From Burkholderiaceae bacterium (GTDB lineage Bacteria; Pseudomonadota; Gammaproteobacteria; Burkholderiales; Burkholderiaceae): a stretch of 50,120 bases of DNA. The notes beneath the pieces were generated by a model, which saw only the letters and a program-made list of their open reading frames with translations, did not search any database and was not told the DNA's origin. Both the position numbers and the translations under genes were made by a program. The stretch covers positions 1-50,120 of the forward strand of contig JAJPEN010000074.1 of assembly GCA_021166835.1 (NCBI GenBank). Direction: 5' to 3'. Below, piece after piece: positions 1 to 7,280 of this stretch. Positions within the stretch are counted from its first letter, which is position 1, and every line of letters begins with the position of its first letter.

Positions 1-91
1 CGGGGCGGTTCAGCGTGAGGGTGGCCACCTTGCCCTCGACCTCGAAGCGGAAGTGCTCGGGCTGGAGGTCCTTGGCGGAAATCTTGTACAT
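1..91 (-). CDS. Enoyl-CoA hydratase/isomerase family protein (N-terminus only)
   Basis: Only the first 30 codons lie in the window; the gene runs off the left edge. The translation starts MYKISAKDLQPEHFRFEVEG and continues to a KVATLTLNRP stretch, the first beta-hairpin that opens crotonase-fold enoyl-CoA hydratases. An AGGAG ribosome site lies about 8 bases before the ATG. It follows the relic of a short-chain dehydrogenase (121-186) on the same strand. By position it could supply the ring-hydratase (BadK) step of the cyclohexanecarboxylate pathway. Thirty residues cannot settle the substrate, and the N-terminus is not obviously BadK-like, so the role is inference. Confidence 0.75.
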   Translation of the reverse strand, partial: MYKISAKDLQPEHFRFEVEGKVATLTLNRP

Positions 92-120
92 CGCTTGCTC
101 CTGCTGTCTGTGTTCGTGAA

Positions 121-186
121 TCAGCCCACCATGCTCAGGCCGCCGCTGACGCTGAGCACCTGGCCGGTAATGTAATCGGAACGCAG
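121..186 (-). pseudogene. C-terminal relic of a BadH-like short-chain dehydrogenase
   Basis: Between the stop of the TetR gene and the hydratase start, the minus strand reads LRSDYITGQVLSVSGGLSMV, then G and a stop. The TGQVLSVSGG block is the standard C-terminal end of short-chain dehydrogenases of the FabG/BadH type. Nothing upstream continues it: the frame runs into the tail of the TetR gene, which ends at 188. About 230 residues of the enzyme are therefore missing. The likely explanation is a deletion or insertion that replaced the body of a dehydrogenase gene once placed just before the hydratase. BadH (2-hydroxycyclohexanecarboxyl-CoA dehydrogenase) would fit the neighbouring pathway, but 21 residues cannot prove the subfamily. 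Confidence 0.7.
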
Positions 187-187
187 G

Positions 188-934
188 TCAGACCGATCGC
201 TTCCGCTTCGTCGCACCCTTGGCAGCGGATCGCTTCCTGGCCGATCTCGCTGGGCGGGCCGGGCGCGTCGCCGCAACCGCTGCGCCGGAGTCGACGAGCG
301 ATTGCCAATGTTTCCGACCCGAGGCAGTCAGCAGGTCGTTCAGGAACGAGTTCAGTCCTTCCTCGATGTAACCGTCCAGCGAAATGACCTTGGCGAAGTG
401 CCAGTGCTTCAGTGCCCAGCCGTGAGCGAAAAACACGAGTCGAAACGTGAGAAGGTCCACGTTCACCGGACGGAAGTACCCGGCCTTGATGCACTCCTCG
501 ATCGGATCGGAGACGAGCTTGTTGGTCTCCAGCTCCATCTTCTGGATCGCCTTGCGCAACTCGGGTCGCAGCGACGCGCTCTCCCGGTAGCCCACGACGG
601 TCGCGCCGAGATTGCCGTCGACTGCCTCGCAATAGGCGCGCACCGCGATGCAGAAACGCAGCAGCGGATCGGTAACGCCTTCGAGCCTCGGGGGAATCGC
701 TCGCTGGTATGTCCGGAATATCGACGTGAAGACGAGGAAGAGCACGTCCTCCTTGTCTTTCACGTACGAGTAGATCAGCCCCGAACTGAACCCCGCGGCA
801 TCCGCGATGTCCTTGATCGTTGCCCGATGATAGCCGTCGGCCGCGAAGCACCGAACCGCGGCCTCGATGATCTGCTCTCGCCGCCGCTCGATCCGTTCAG
901 GGTTCTCGATGCTGCTCTCGATGATGATGTCCAC
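188..934 (-). CDS. TetR/AcrR-family regulator, probable repressor of the alicyclic-acid regulon
   Basis: The N-terminal helix-turn-helix is clear: REQIIEAAVRCFAADGYHRA followed by TIKDIADAAGFSSGLIYSYV and KDKEDVLFLVF, the classic TetR pattern. The ligand-binding half follows. The last ~30 residues form an Ala/Arg/Lys-rich tail (RPARPARSARKRSAAKG...) that is unusual and may aid nonspecific DNA contact. I chose the GTG at 934 because AAGGAAG sits just upstream and the protein then begins about 16 residues before the HTH, as is usual. An ATG at 1003 is the alternative, but it overlaps the palindrome at 991. The gene is divergent from an acyl-CoA ligase, with one palindrome at each start. TetR proteins of acid catabolism often release DNA on binding an acyl-CoA, so autoregulation and control of the regulon are inferred. 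Confidence 0.85.
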   Translation of the reverse strand: MDIIIESSIENPERIERRREQIIEAAVRCFAADGYHRATIKDIADAAGFSSGLIYSYVKDKEDVLFLVFTSIFRTYQRAIPPRLEGVTDPLLRFCIAVRAYCEAVDGNLGATVVGYRESASLRPELRKAIQKMELETNKLVSDPIEECIKAGYFRPVNVDLLTFRLVFFAHGWALKHWHFAKVISLDGYIEEGLNSFLNDLLTASGRKHWQSLVDSGAAVAATRPARPARSARKRSAAKGATKRKRSV

Positions 935-990
935 GTACTTCCTTGCGCGGGAGGCGCAGCCGCGCGTGCGCGGGTGATCCTCGATCGCTA

Positions 991-1004
991 AATGATCAGT
1001 CATT
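991..1004. promoter_or_regulatory. Degenerate copy of the TetR-type palindrome, upstream of the regulator
   Basis: AATGATCAGTCATT matches the regulon palindrome AATGAACGTTCATT at 11 of 14 positions. It lies 57 bases before the chosen GTG start of the TetR gene. A TTGACA-like -35 on the minus strand (1031-1036) lies on the upstream side. It probably serves autoregulation; this is the weakest of the five copies. Confidence 0.5.
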
Positions 1005-1063
1005 CGGATCTTCTGTCGCCCGGTGTCCAGTGTCAATTCGACAGTTCCGGGATGTCGAGCGGG

Positions 1064-1093
1064 TTGACAGCGACAAAGAAAATGAACGATCAT
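1064..1093 (+). promoter_or_regulatory. Probable sigma70 promoter of the first acyl-CoA ligase
   Basis: A perfect -35 TTGACA (1064-1069) is followed after 18 bases by GATCAT (1088-1093), a 4/6 match to TATAAT. The -10 lies inside the palindrome at 1081-1094, so repressor binding would block polymerase. Confidence 0.5.
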
Positions 1094-1094
1094 T
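1081..1094. promoter_or_regulatory. TetR-type operator, ligase promoter
   Basis: AATGAACGATCATT is the regulon palindrome with one mismatch. It lies 29 bases upstream of the ligase start and overlaps that promoter's -10. The same motif occurs at 6235, 6370 and 15369, and in weaker form at 991. Confidence 0.7.
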
Positions 1095-1123
1095 CAATTA
1101 TAGTTCAGTTGCGAAGGATCCTC

Positions 1124-2773
1124 ATGAAAACCCATCCGAGCGCCGGGAACTGGACGCCCGCCGAATGGGCACGGGCCTGGTGGCCCGATCGCATCCTCAC
1201 CGACTACCTCGACGATTCGGTCGCGCGCCATCCCGACAAGGTTGCGCTGACCGGCGGCAATAGCATGACCGGGTCCACCGTGACGCTGTCGTGGCGTCAG
1301 TTGCGGCGACGCGTCGATCGCATGGCGGCCGGTCTCGCGGCTCTCGGTGTCGGGCGGGGCGACGTGGTCGCCTGCCAGTTGCCGAACTGGTGGGAGTTCG
1401 TCGCGCTGCATCTGGCCTGCGTGCGCATCGGCGCGTTGACGAATCCGCTGATGCCGATCTTCCGGGAACGCGAGCTTCGCTACATGCTGGGCTTCGCCCG
1501 CGCGCGCGTGCTGGTCGTTCCACGCAGCTTCCGCGGCTTCGACTATCCGTCGATGGTCGACCGGATGCGGGCCGAGCTGCCCGAATTGCGCAACGTGCTC
1601 GTGATCGGCGGAACGGGGGCAGATTCCTTCGAGGCAGTGCTCCTCGATCGTCGCTGGGAGGACGAATTCGACACGTCGGCGCTGTTCGCGAGGAACCGCC
1701 CTGATCCGAACGATCCGGTCCAGTTGCTGTACACGTCGGGCACCACGGGCGAGCCGAAGGGCGTGCTGCACAGCTCGAACACGCTGCTCAGCATCCTGCA
1801 GCAATATGCGAAGCGATTGGGGCTTGGCGACGACGACGTGATTCTGATGGCCTCGCCGATGGGGCACCAGGCCGGCTTCATGTACGGGCTGATGATGTCG
1901 CCGATGCTCGGCGCCAAGCTGGTGATGCAGGACATCTGGGTTCCCGAGGAGGCGGCGAGGCTGATCCAGGACGAGGGCGTGACCTACACCAAGGGTTCCA
2001 CTCCGTTCCTGGCCGACCTGACCGACTCGCCGTCGGTCGATCGCTACGACGTCGGCACGCTGCGCATCTTCGTGTCGTCGGGTGCGCCGATTCCGCGCGT
2101 GCTGGTCGAGCGCGCGAGCCGGCGCCTGGGCGCAGCCATCATCTCGGCGTGGGGGATGAGCGAGACCGGATCGGTGACCACCACGATTCCGGGCGACCCC
2201 GATGATCGCATCTTCGGCACCGACGGCGTCGCGCTGCCCGGCATGGAGGTGCGCGTGGTGGACGCTTCCGACGCGCTCCTGCCGAACGGAAGCGAGGGCA
2301 GGCTGCAGTGCCGTGGGATCGGCAACTTCATCGGCTACTTCATGCGTCCGGAACTGTCGCGCGCGACCGCCGACGGCTGGTTCGATACCGGCGATCTCGC
2401 GGTCATGCTCGACGGCGGCTACATCCGGATCACCGGGCGCGCAAAGGACATCCTGATTCGCGGCGGCGAGAACATCCCGGTTGTCGAGGTCGAGAACGCG
2501 CTCTACCGGCATCCTGCGATCCGCGACGTGGCAATCGTCGGCATGCCCGACGCCCGCCTGGGCGAGCGCGCTTGTGCTTTTGTTTGCCTGCATCCCGGGC
2601 AAGCGCTGGACTTCGCGGGAATGACCGCGTTCCTCGAGACACAGCAGATGGCTCGGCAGTACTTCCCGGAGCGACTCGAAGTGGTGGCCGATCTTCCCCG
2701 CACGGCCAGCGGCAAGATCCAGAAGTACCAGTTGCGCGAGCTGGCCCGCTCGCTGGCGCCCGCGACGGCCTGA
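1124..2773 (+). CDS. Acyl-CoA ligase, cyclohexanecarboxylate-CoA ligase (AliA) type
   Basis: This ANL-superfamily enzyme would activate a free carboxylic acid to its CoA thioester with ATP, giving AMP and pyrophosphate, in the cytosol. The P-loop LLYTSGTTGEPKGVLHS lies near residues 202-218. The AWGMSETG adenylate motif, the GWFDTGDL block and the C-terminal hinge-lysine motif PRTASGKIQKYQLRE follow in order. The 549-residue length is normal. Start 1124 has GAAGGA 6 bases upstream; an earlier in-frame start at 992 would translate through the operator and is rejected. It resembles the second ligase at 7281 throughout, including shared stretches such as CQLPNWWEF and RGGENIPVVE. The two are therefore paralogues that may differ in substrate. 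It is controlled by the TetR-type operator at 1081. The alicyclic substrate is inferred from badI and aliA nearby. Confidence 0.85.
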   Translation: MKTHPSAGNWTPAEWARAWWPDRILTDYLDDSVARHPDKVALTGGNSMTGSTVTLSWRQLRRRVDRMAAGLAALGVGRGDVVACQLPNWWEFVALHLACVRIGALTNPLMPIFRERELRYMLGFARARVLVVPRSFRGFDYPSMVDRMRAELPELRNVLVIGGTGADSFEAVLLDRRWEDEFDTSALFARNRPDPNDPVQLLYTSGTTGEPKGVLHSSNTLLSILQQYAKRLGLGDDDVILMASPMGHQAGFMYGLMMSPMLGAKLVMQDIWVPEEAARLIQDEGVTYTKGSTPFLADLTDSPSVDRYDVGTLRIFVSSGAPIPRVLVERASRRLGAAIISAWGMSETGSVTTTIPGDPDDRIFGTDGVALPGMEVRVVDASDALLPNGSEGRLQCRGIGNFIGYFMRPELSRATADGWFDTGDLAVMLDGGYIRITGRAKDILIRGGENIPVVEVENALYRHPAIRDVAIVGMPDARLGERACAFVCLHPGQALDFAGMTAFLETQQMARQYFPERLEVVADLPRTASGKIQKYQLRELARSLAPATA

Positions 2774-2828
2774 ACACACGCAGCGCCCTCTGCGGGCATG
2801 TGCCCTCATGCAGACAGGCGTGCCGTCC

Positions 2829-3545
2829 TCAGGCGGGCATGTAGGCGCCCCCGTTGACCGGCACGATCGCGCCGTTCATGTAGGTGTTCGATGCACCGGC
2901 GAGAAAGCAGATCACGTGCGCGATCTCGTCCATGCGCGCCAGGCGTCGCATCGGATTCGCCTGCAGCATCCGATCGCGCTGCCGCGCGTTGAACTCGCCC
3001 GACATGCTGCCTTCGATGAGCCCCGGCGCGACTGCATTGCACAGCACCCCGTGGCGCGCACCCTCGAGCGCGTAGGTTTTGGTCAGCGCATGCACGCCCG
3101 CCTTCGATGCACCGTAGGCCGGGTGCACGCCGACGCCGCCGACCTGCCCCGAGACCGAACCGACATTGACGATCCGGCCTCCGCCGGCCCGTGTCAGAGC
3201 GGCCAACGCGGCCGCGCAGCCGTGCCAGGTGCCGGTCAGGTTGACCGCGAGGATGCGCTGCCATTCGGCCTCGCCCGCGTCGGTGACGAGGCAGGCCGTG
3301 AAGATCCCCGCGGCATTGACCCAGGCCTCGAGGCGCGTTTGTACCGACGCGCGCTCCGCCAGTTCGAACACCTGCCTCCGGTCGGTTACGTCGACGCGCA
3401 CCGGCACGATGCGCTCGGCCGGGTCGATCGGCGCAATGTCGGCCGCGAAAACCGTGAACCCGTCCGCGAGAAAGCCCGTGCACAGCGCCCGGCCGAGGTC
3501 GCCGGCGGCGCCGACGACGACGACTCCTCGTTGATGCTGATTCAT
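2829..3545 (-). CDS. Short-chain dehydrogenase/reductase (possible hydroxyacyl-CoA dehydrogenase)
   Basis: A classical 238-residue SDR. The cofactor loop is VVGAAGDLGRA (residues 10-20), a variant of TGxxxGxG. The catalytic set is complete: Asn in VNLTG (~102), Ser130 and YGASK with Tyr144 and Lys148. The C-terminus ends MNGAIVPVNGGAYMPA. It is last in a four-gene operon after the MDR protein, thioesterase and acyl-CoA dehydrogenase, 40 bases behind the latter, with GGAAATCGGG before the ATG. Since the other SDR of the locus survives only as a relic (121-186), this one may perform the 2-hydroxycyclohexanecarboxyl-CoA oxidation step. That assignment rests on context only. Confidence 0.85.
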   Translation of the reverse strand: MNQHQRGVVVVGAAGDLGRALCTGFLADGFTVFAADIAPIDPAERIVPVRVDVTDRRQVFELAERASVQTRLEAWVNAAGIFTACLVTDAGEAEWQRILAVNLTGTWHGCAAALAALTRAGGGRIVNVGSVSGQVGGVGVHPAYGASKAGVHALTKTYALEGARHGVLCNAVAPGLIEGSMSGEFNARQRDRMLQANPMRRLARMDEIAHVICFLAGASNTYMNGAIVPVNGGAYMPA

Positions 3546-3585
3546 CCCGATTTCCGTGTGCGCGGCGGATGCCGACCTGCAGGAT

Positions 3586-4737
3586 TCATGCGCAGCGTTC
3601 CGTGCGGCCTTCCAGCTCGCGCAGGATCACCAGGTGCTGGATGTCGTTGGTGCCTTCGTAGATGCGGCACACGCGCGCATCGCGATACAGGCGTTCGACC
3701 GGGAAGTCGCGCAGGTAACCGTAGCCGCCGAGCACCTGGATGGCCTCCGAGCAGACCCATTCCGCGGCCTCCGACGCGACGAGCTTGGCCATGCACGCCT
3801 CCATCAGGCAGGGCCGGCCGGCGTCGCGCAGCTGCGCGGCGTGCAGCACGAGCTGGCGTGCGGCTTCGATGCGCGTGGCCATGGCGGCGATGCGAAAGCC
3901 CACTGCCTGATGCTCGATGATCGGCTTGCCGAAGGTGATGCGCTCGCGCGCGTAGGCGCTGGCGACCTCGAGCGCGGCGCGCCCGATGCCCACTGCCTGC
4001 GCGGCGATTCCGATGCGCCCGCCTTCCAGGTTCGACAGCGCGATGCGGTATCCGGCGCCTTCGTCGCCGAGGCGGAGATCGGCGGGCACGCGCAGATCCT
4101 CGAAGACGATCTGGCAGGTGTCGGAAGCACGCTGGCCCATCTTCGACTCGACGCGCGCCACGACGTAGCCCGGCGTGTCGGTGGGCACGATGAAGGCGCT
4201 GATGCCGCGCCGTCCGAGCTCGGGCGAGGTCAGCGCGAACACGAGCGCGACGCCGGCGTTGCTGCCTGTCGTGATGAACTGCTTGGTCCCCGAGAGCACG
4301 TAGTCTTTTCCGGCGCGTCGCGCACGGGTGGTCAGCGCGCCGGCATCGGAGCCCCCCTGCGGCTCGGTAAGGCAGAACGCCGAGAGCATCTCGCCCCTGG
4401 CCATCGGCGCGAGGAAGCGCTCCTTCTGCGCATCGGTGCCGAAGTTGCTGATCGGCATGCAGCCGACCGAGTTGTGCCCGCTCATGATCGTGGCGCAGGC
4501 CGCATCGCCTGCAGCAATTTCCTCGAGCGCGACGGCGAGCGACACCGCGTCGGCGCCGACCCCGCCCCAGCGCTCGGGCACCGTCATGCCGAGCAGGCCG
4601 AGTTCGCCCATCCTGCGCAAGGCGTCGCGCGGGAACTCGCCGGTTTCGTCCCATCGCGCCGAATGCGGCGCAAGCTGCTCGCGTGCGAAGGTGCGTGCGG
4701 TGTCCTGGATCATCGACTGCGATTCGGTAAGGATCAT
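3586..4737 (-). CDS. Acyl-CoA dehydrogenase (candidate cyclohexanecarboxyl-CoA dehydrogenase)
   Basis: An FAD enzyme of 383 residues, normal for the family, that introduces the alpha-beta double bond into an acyl-CoA and passes electrons to ETF. Visible signatures are [25 protein letters not shown] for flavin binding, and the C-terminal [10 protein letters not shown] with catalytic Glu361. The ATG at 4737 overlaps the thioesterase stop by four bases (ATGA), which fixes the start and shows translational coupling. In the expected pathway it would fill the AliB role, converting cyclohexanecarboxyl-CoA to cyclohex-1-ene-carboxyl-CoA. The family is certain; the substrate is inferred from badI and aliA in the same regulon. 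Confidence 0.9.
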   Translation of the reverse strand: MILTESQSMIQDTARTFAREQLAPHSARWDETGEFPRDALRRMGELGLLGMTVPERWGGVGADAVSLAVALEEIAAGDAACATIMSGHNSVGCMPISNFGTDAQKERFLAPMARGEMLSAFCLTEPQGGSDAGALTTRARRAGKDYVLSGTKQFITTGSNAGVALVFALTSPELGRRGISAFIVPTDTPGYVVARVESKMGQRASDTCQIVFEDLRVPADLRLGDEGAGYRIALSNLEGGRIGIAAQAVGIGRAALEVASAYARERITFGKPIIEHQAVGFRIAAMATRIEAARQLVLHAAQLRDAGRPCLMEACMAKLVASEAAEWVCSEAIQVLGGYGYLRDFPVERLYRDARVCRIYEGTNDIQHLVILRELEGRTERCA

Positions 4738-5198
4738 GCTCTCTCTTTCCTGATGTCCGGGCTCTCGGGACGAGCGCGGCGCAGCTTCTTCCACACGCCT
4801 GCGGCGGACAGCACCACGCGTCCGTCGTGGGTCAGACTGCCGCGAACGAAGACCAGCGAAGCGGTGGTCCGGGTCACCGTCGCTTCGCCCTCGATCCAGT
4901 CGCCCGGTTTCACGCTCGACACGAAGTCGCAGTGCAGGCTGACCGTGACCACCGGCGTCTCTAGCCCGACCGTGCGCATGACGGTGAGCCCCAGCACCTG
5001 GTCGGCCAGCGTCATGAGCATCCCGCCGTGCACCGTCTCGCGAACGTTTCCGTGGCGCGGCTCGGCAAGAAAGCCGAATCGCGCGGGTTCTCCTTCGAGT
5101 ACGTACAGCGGCCCGACAGCCTCGGCGAAGCGCCCGTCCGCGATTCGACAAGGTGCGAAACCGGCGGGCACCGGGGGCGCGCACGAGTGCCCGCTCAT
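4734..5198 (-). CDS. PaaI/hotdog-fold acyl-CoA thioesterase
   Basis: A 154-residue single hotdog domain. The signature [18 protein letters not shown] is the helix region of PaaI-like thioesterases, with HGG near the active site. Later strands read [20 protein letters not shown]. It hydrolyses acyl-CoA to the acid and CoA. In catabolic operons such enzymes usually rescue CoA from dead-end esters. The ATG at 5198 overlaps the stop of the preceding gene and its own stop overlaps the next start, both as ATGA, so three genes are tightly coupled. Substrate unknown. Confidence 0.85.
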   Translation of the reverse strand: MSGHSCAPPVPAGFAPCRIADGRFAEAVGPLYVLEGEPARFGFLAEPRHGNVRETVHGGMLMTLADQVLGLTVMRTVGLETPVVTVSLHCDFVSSVKPGDWIEGEATVTRTTASLVFVRGSLTHDGRVVLSAAGVWKKLRRARPESPDIRKERA

Positions 5199-6220
5199 TG
5201 CGAAGGCGACCCCGATGCGTGCCTGCGCCACCGGTCGGTGGTCAGCACCACCTTTCCCTTGACGCGGCGATCGCGAAGTTCCGCCATCGCCCGCGGAGCC
5301 TCGTCCAGCGGATACGTTCCGCCCGATTCCGTGTGCAGCAGGCCCTTCTCGTAGAGTCCGAACAGCTCGAACTGCGCCCGCCGCATCCACTCCGGATGCC
5401 ATTCGCGGTAGTCGCTCCAGTGCAGGCCGGTCACCGTGATGTTCCTCAGCAGGATGCGGTTCGCCGGGATATCCGGAATCCGGCCTCCGGCGAAGCCGAG
5501 CACCACCAGGCGCCCTCTCCATGCGAGCGAACGGAACGCCCCGTCGAACACGTTCCCGCCGACGATTTCGAGGACGACGTCGGCGCCCTTGCCGTCGGTT
5601 CGCGCCCGGACGTCATCGCGTATCGAGTTGCGCAGATCGGGGCCGGACAGGTCGATGATCGCGTCGGCGCCTGCCGCCAGCGCGACGCGTCCCTTGTCCG
5701 CGGTGCTCACGCCGGCGAGGACGCGCGCGCCCAGCGCCTTGGCCAACTGTACGCACGCCAGGCCCACCCCGCCGGCCGCACCCGTGACGAGCACCACTTC
5801 GCCGGGCTGCAGGTTCGCGCGATCGATCAGCGCGAAATGCGCGGTCTGGAAGACGAGCGCGAAGCCGGCTGCTTCGAGGAAGTCCATCGACCGGGGAAGG
5901 ACGAAGCAGTTCGCCTGCGGTGCGAGCAGGCGCTCGCAGTACGCTCCACTCTCGACGAGTACGAGAACCCGGTCGCCCACGGCGCAGGTGTGAACGCCTT
6001 CTCCGACGGCAGACACGACGCCGGCGGCTTCCTTGCCGGGTATGAACGGCGGCGTGGGCAGGATCTGGTACAGCCCGCCGGTGACCAGAAGGTCCGGGAA
6101 ATTGACGCCGGCGGCCATCACGTCGACAACCACCTCGCCGGCCCCTGGCACGGGATCGGGCCAGTCCTGCAGGCGCAGGGCTTCGATCGAACCGAAGGTG
6201 GGCGCGACCACCGCTTTCAT
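5195..6220 (-). CDS. MDR-superfamily NAD(P)H:quinone oxidoreductase-like protein
   Basis: A 341-residue zinc-independent medium-chain dehydrogenase. The N-terminal GroES-like domain includes [17 protein letters not shown] and [12 protein letters not shown]. The Rossmann loop is [20 protein letters not shown]. Zinc-ligand cysteines are absent, which places it with quinone oxidoreductases/enoyl reductases rather than alcohol dehydrogenases. It leads the operon that continues with the thioesterase, acyl-CoA dehydrogenase and SDR. A TTGACA/TAAAAT promoter and a perfect operator palindrome lie directly upstream. It could reduce an enoyl-CoA or quinone; its step in the pathway is unknown. Confidence 0.85.
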   Translation of the reverse strand: MKAVVAPTFGSIEALRLQDWPDPVPGAGEVVVDVMAAGVNFPDLLVTGGLYQILPTPPFIPGKEAAGVVSAVGEGVHTCAVGDRVLVLVESGAYCERLLAPQANCFVLPRSMDFLEAAGFALVFQTAHFALIDRANLQPGEVVLVTGAAGGVGLACVQLAKALGARVLAGVSTADKGRVALAAGADAIIDLSGPDLRNSIRDDVRARTDGKGADVVLEIVGGNVFDGAFRSLAWRGRLVVLGFAGGRIPDIPANRILLRNITVTGLHWSDYREWHPEWMRRAQFELFGLYEKGLLHTESGGTYPLDEAPRAMAELRDRRVKGKVVLTTDRWRRHASGSPSQ

Positions 6221-6234
6221 CGGGCAGCAAGGTT

Positions 6235-6248
6235 AATGAACGTTCATT
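6235..6248. promoter_or_regulatory. TetR-type operator, perfect palindrome, MDR operon
   Basis: AATGAACGTTCATT is a perfect 14-bp palindrome, 14 bases before the MDR protein start and one base past its -10. In this position a bound repressor would block open-complex formation or clearance. It is one of the two perfect copies in the window; the other is at 15369. Confidence 0.75.
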
Positions 6249-6249
6249 C

Positions 6250-6279
6250 ATTTTAGGGTGAGTCCCGGCCGACTGTCAA
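6250..6279 (-). promoter_or_regulatory. Sigma70 promoter of the MDR-thioesterase-dehydrogenase-SDR operon
   Basis: On the minus strand a perfect TTGACA (6279-6274) is followed, after 18 bases, by TAAAAT (6255-6250). The operator palindrome begins two bases further downstream. The match to consensus is strong. Confidence 0.65.
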
Positions 6280-6352
6280 CGGAAGACGGGACGCCGTGCG
6301 AGAGGGCATCGCGGCAGGCCACGACGATGCTGCATCTTCGATCGGCAGCGCC

Positions 6353-6383
6353 TATACTCGTCATGATTGAATGGATGATCATT
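6353..6383 (+). promoter_or_regulatory. Promoter -10 and TetR-type operator upstream of badI
   Basis: TATACT at 6353-6358 is a good -10; the -35 is weak (CTGCAT, 17 bases before). Palindrome AATGGATGATCATT at 6370-6383 matches the regulon motif at 11 of 14 positions and is extended symmetrically as TTG...CAA. It sits 37 bases before the badI start, where a repressor would act as a roadblock. Confidence 0.6.
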
Positions 6384-6420
6384 CAAATGGAGCTTCCTCC
6401 TCTCCTCGGAGTTGCATGCC

Positions 6421-7203
6421 ATGAACTACGAAGACATCCTCTATGAAGTGCGAAGCGGGGCAGCCTGGATCACGATCAACCGTCCCGACCGGATGAACGC
6501 GTTTCGCGGGCGCACCTGCGACGAACTCATTCATGCGATCAATCGCGCCGGCTACGATCGAGCGATCGGCGTCATCGTGCTGGCGGGCGCCGGCGAGCGG
6601 GCGTTCTGCACGGGCGGCGACCAGTCGGCGCACGAGGGCCAGTACGATGGACGCGGCACGATCGGTCTGCCGATCGAGGAACTGCACGGCGCGATCCGTG
6701 ACGTGCCCAAGCCGGTGATCGCGCGCGTGCAGGGCTATGCGATCGGCGGCGGCAACGTGCTGTGCACGGTTTGCGACCTCACCATTGCGTCCGAGAAAGC
6801 CGCGTTCGGCCAGGTCGGGCCGAAGGTCGGGTCGGTCGACCCCGGCTACGGCACCGCATACCTGGCGCGCGTGGTCGGCGAGAAGAAGGCGCGCGAAATC
6901 TGGTACCTGTGCCGACGCTATACGGCCGCGGAGGCGCTGGCCATGGGGCTGGTGAATGCGGTCGTGCCGCACGAGCAGCTCGACGCCGAAGTGCAGAAGT
7001 GGTGCGACGAGATCATGCAGAAGAGCCCGACCGCGATCGCGATCGCCAAGCGCTCCTTCAACATGGATACCGCGCACCAGGCGGGGATCGCCGGCATGGG
7101 CATGTACGCGCTGAAGCTCTACTACGACACCGAGGAATCGCGCGAGGGAGTGCAGGCCTTCCTGGAGAAGCGCGATCCGCAATTCAGGAAGTTCGCGAAG
7201 TAG
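6421..7203 (+). CDS. badI: 2-ketocyclohexanecarboxyl-CoA hydrolase
   Basis: A crotonase-fold enzyme of 260 residues, the length of the Rhodopseudomonas palustris BadI as I recall it. Long runs agree with that family: WITINRPDRMNAFRG, CDELIHAINRAGYDRAIGV, AFCTGGDQS, YDGRGTIGLP, GQVGPKVGSVDPGYGTAYLA and NMDTAHQAGIAGMGMYALKL. BadI opens the six-membered ring of 2-ketocyclohexanecarboxyl-CoA by hydrolytic C-C cleavage, giving pimelyl-CoA. It is the first gene behind the operator at 6370 and is followed by aliA after 77 bases. This is the most specific functional identification in region A and anchors the pathway. Confidence 0.92.
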   Translation: MNYEDILYEVRSGAAWITINRPDRMNAFRGRTCDELIHAINRAGYDRAIGVIVLAGAGERAFCTGGDQSAHEGQYDGRGTIGLPIEELHGAIRDVPKPVIARVQGYAIGGGNVLCTVCDLTIASEKAAFGQVGPKVGSVDPGYGTAYLARVVGEKKAREIWYLCRRYTAAEALAMGLVNAVVPHEQLDAEVQKWCDEIMQKSPTAIAIAKRSFNMDTAHQAGIAGMGMYALKLYYDTEESREGVQAFLEKRDPQFRKFAK

Positions 7204-7280
7204 GCGCGCCATCGGGCCGCGATCCCGCGTTCGCGCGACCACGCAACCGGGCGCTATCGAATGAACGGAGGAGCCGGAAC

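Noticed and set aside
992..1123. An upstream start for the first acyl-CoA ligase
   Set aside because: It would translate across the -35 and operator; the ATG at 1124 has a proper ribosome site and gives the family's N-terminus.
1094..2809. A 571-codon minus-strand frame opposite the first ligase, and similar long frames opposite other genes
   Set aside because: Same cause: antisense shadow of strong codon bias. No motif or ribosome site supports them.
2798..2810. GGGCA-TGTGCCC-like dyad between the convergent ligase and SDR genes as terminator
   Set aside because: Arms of five bases with no T-run are too weak to call.
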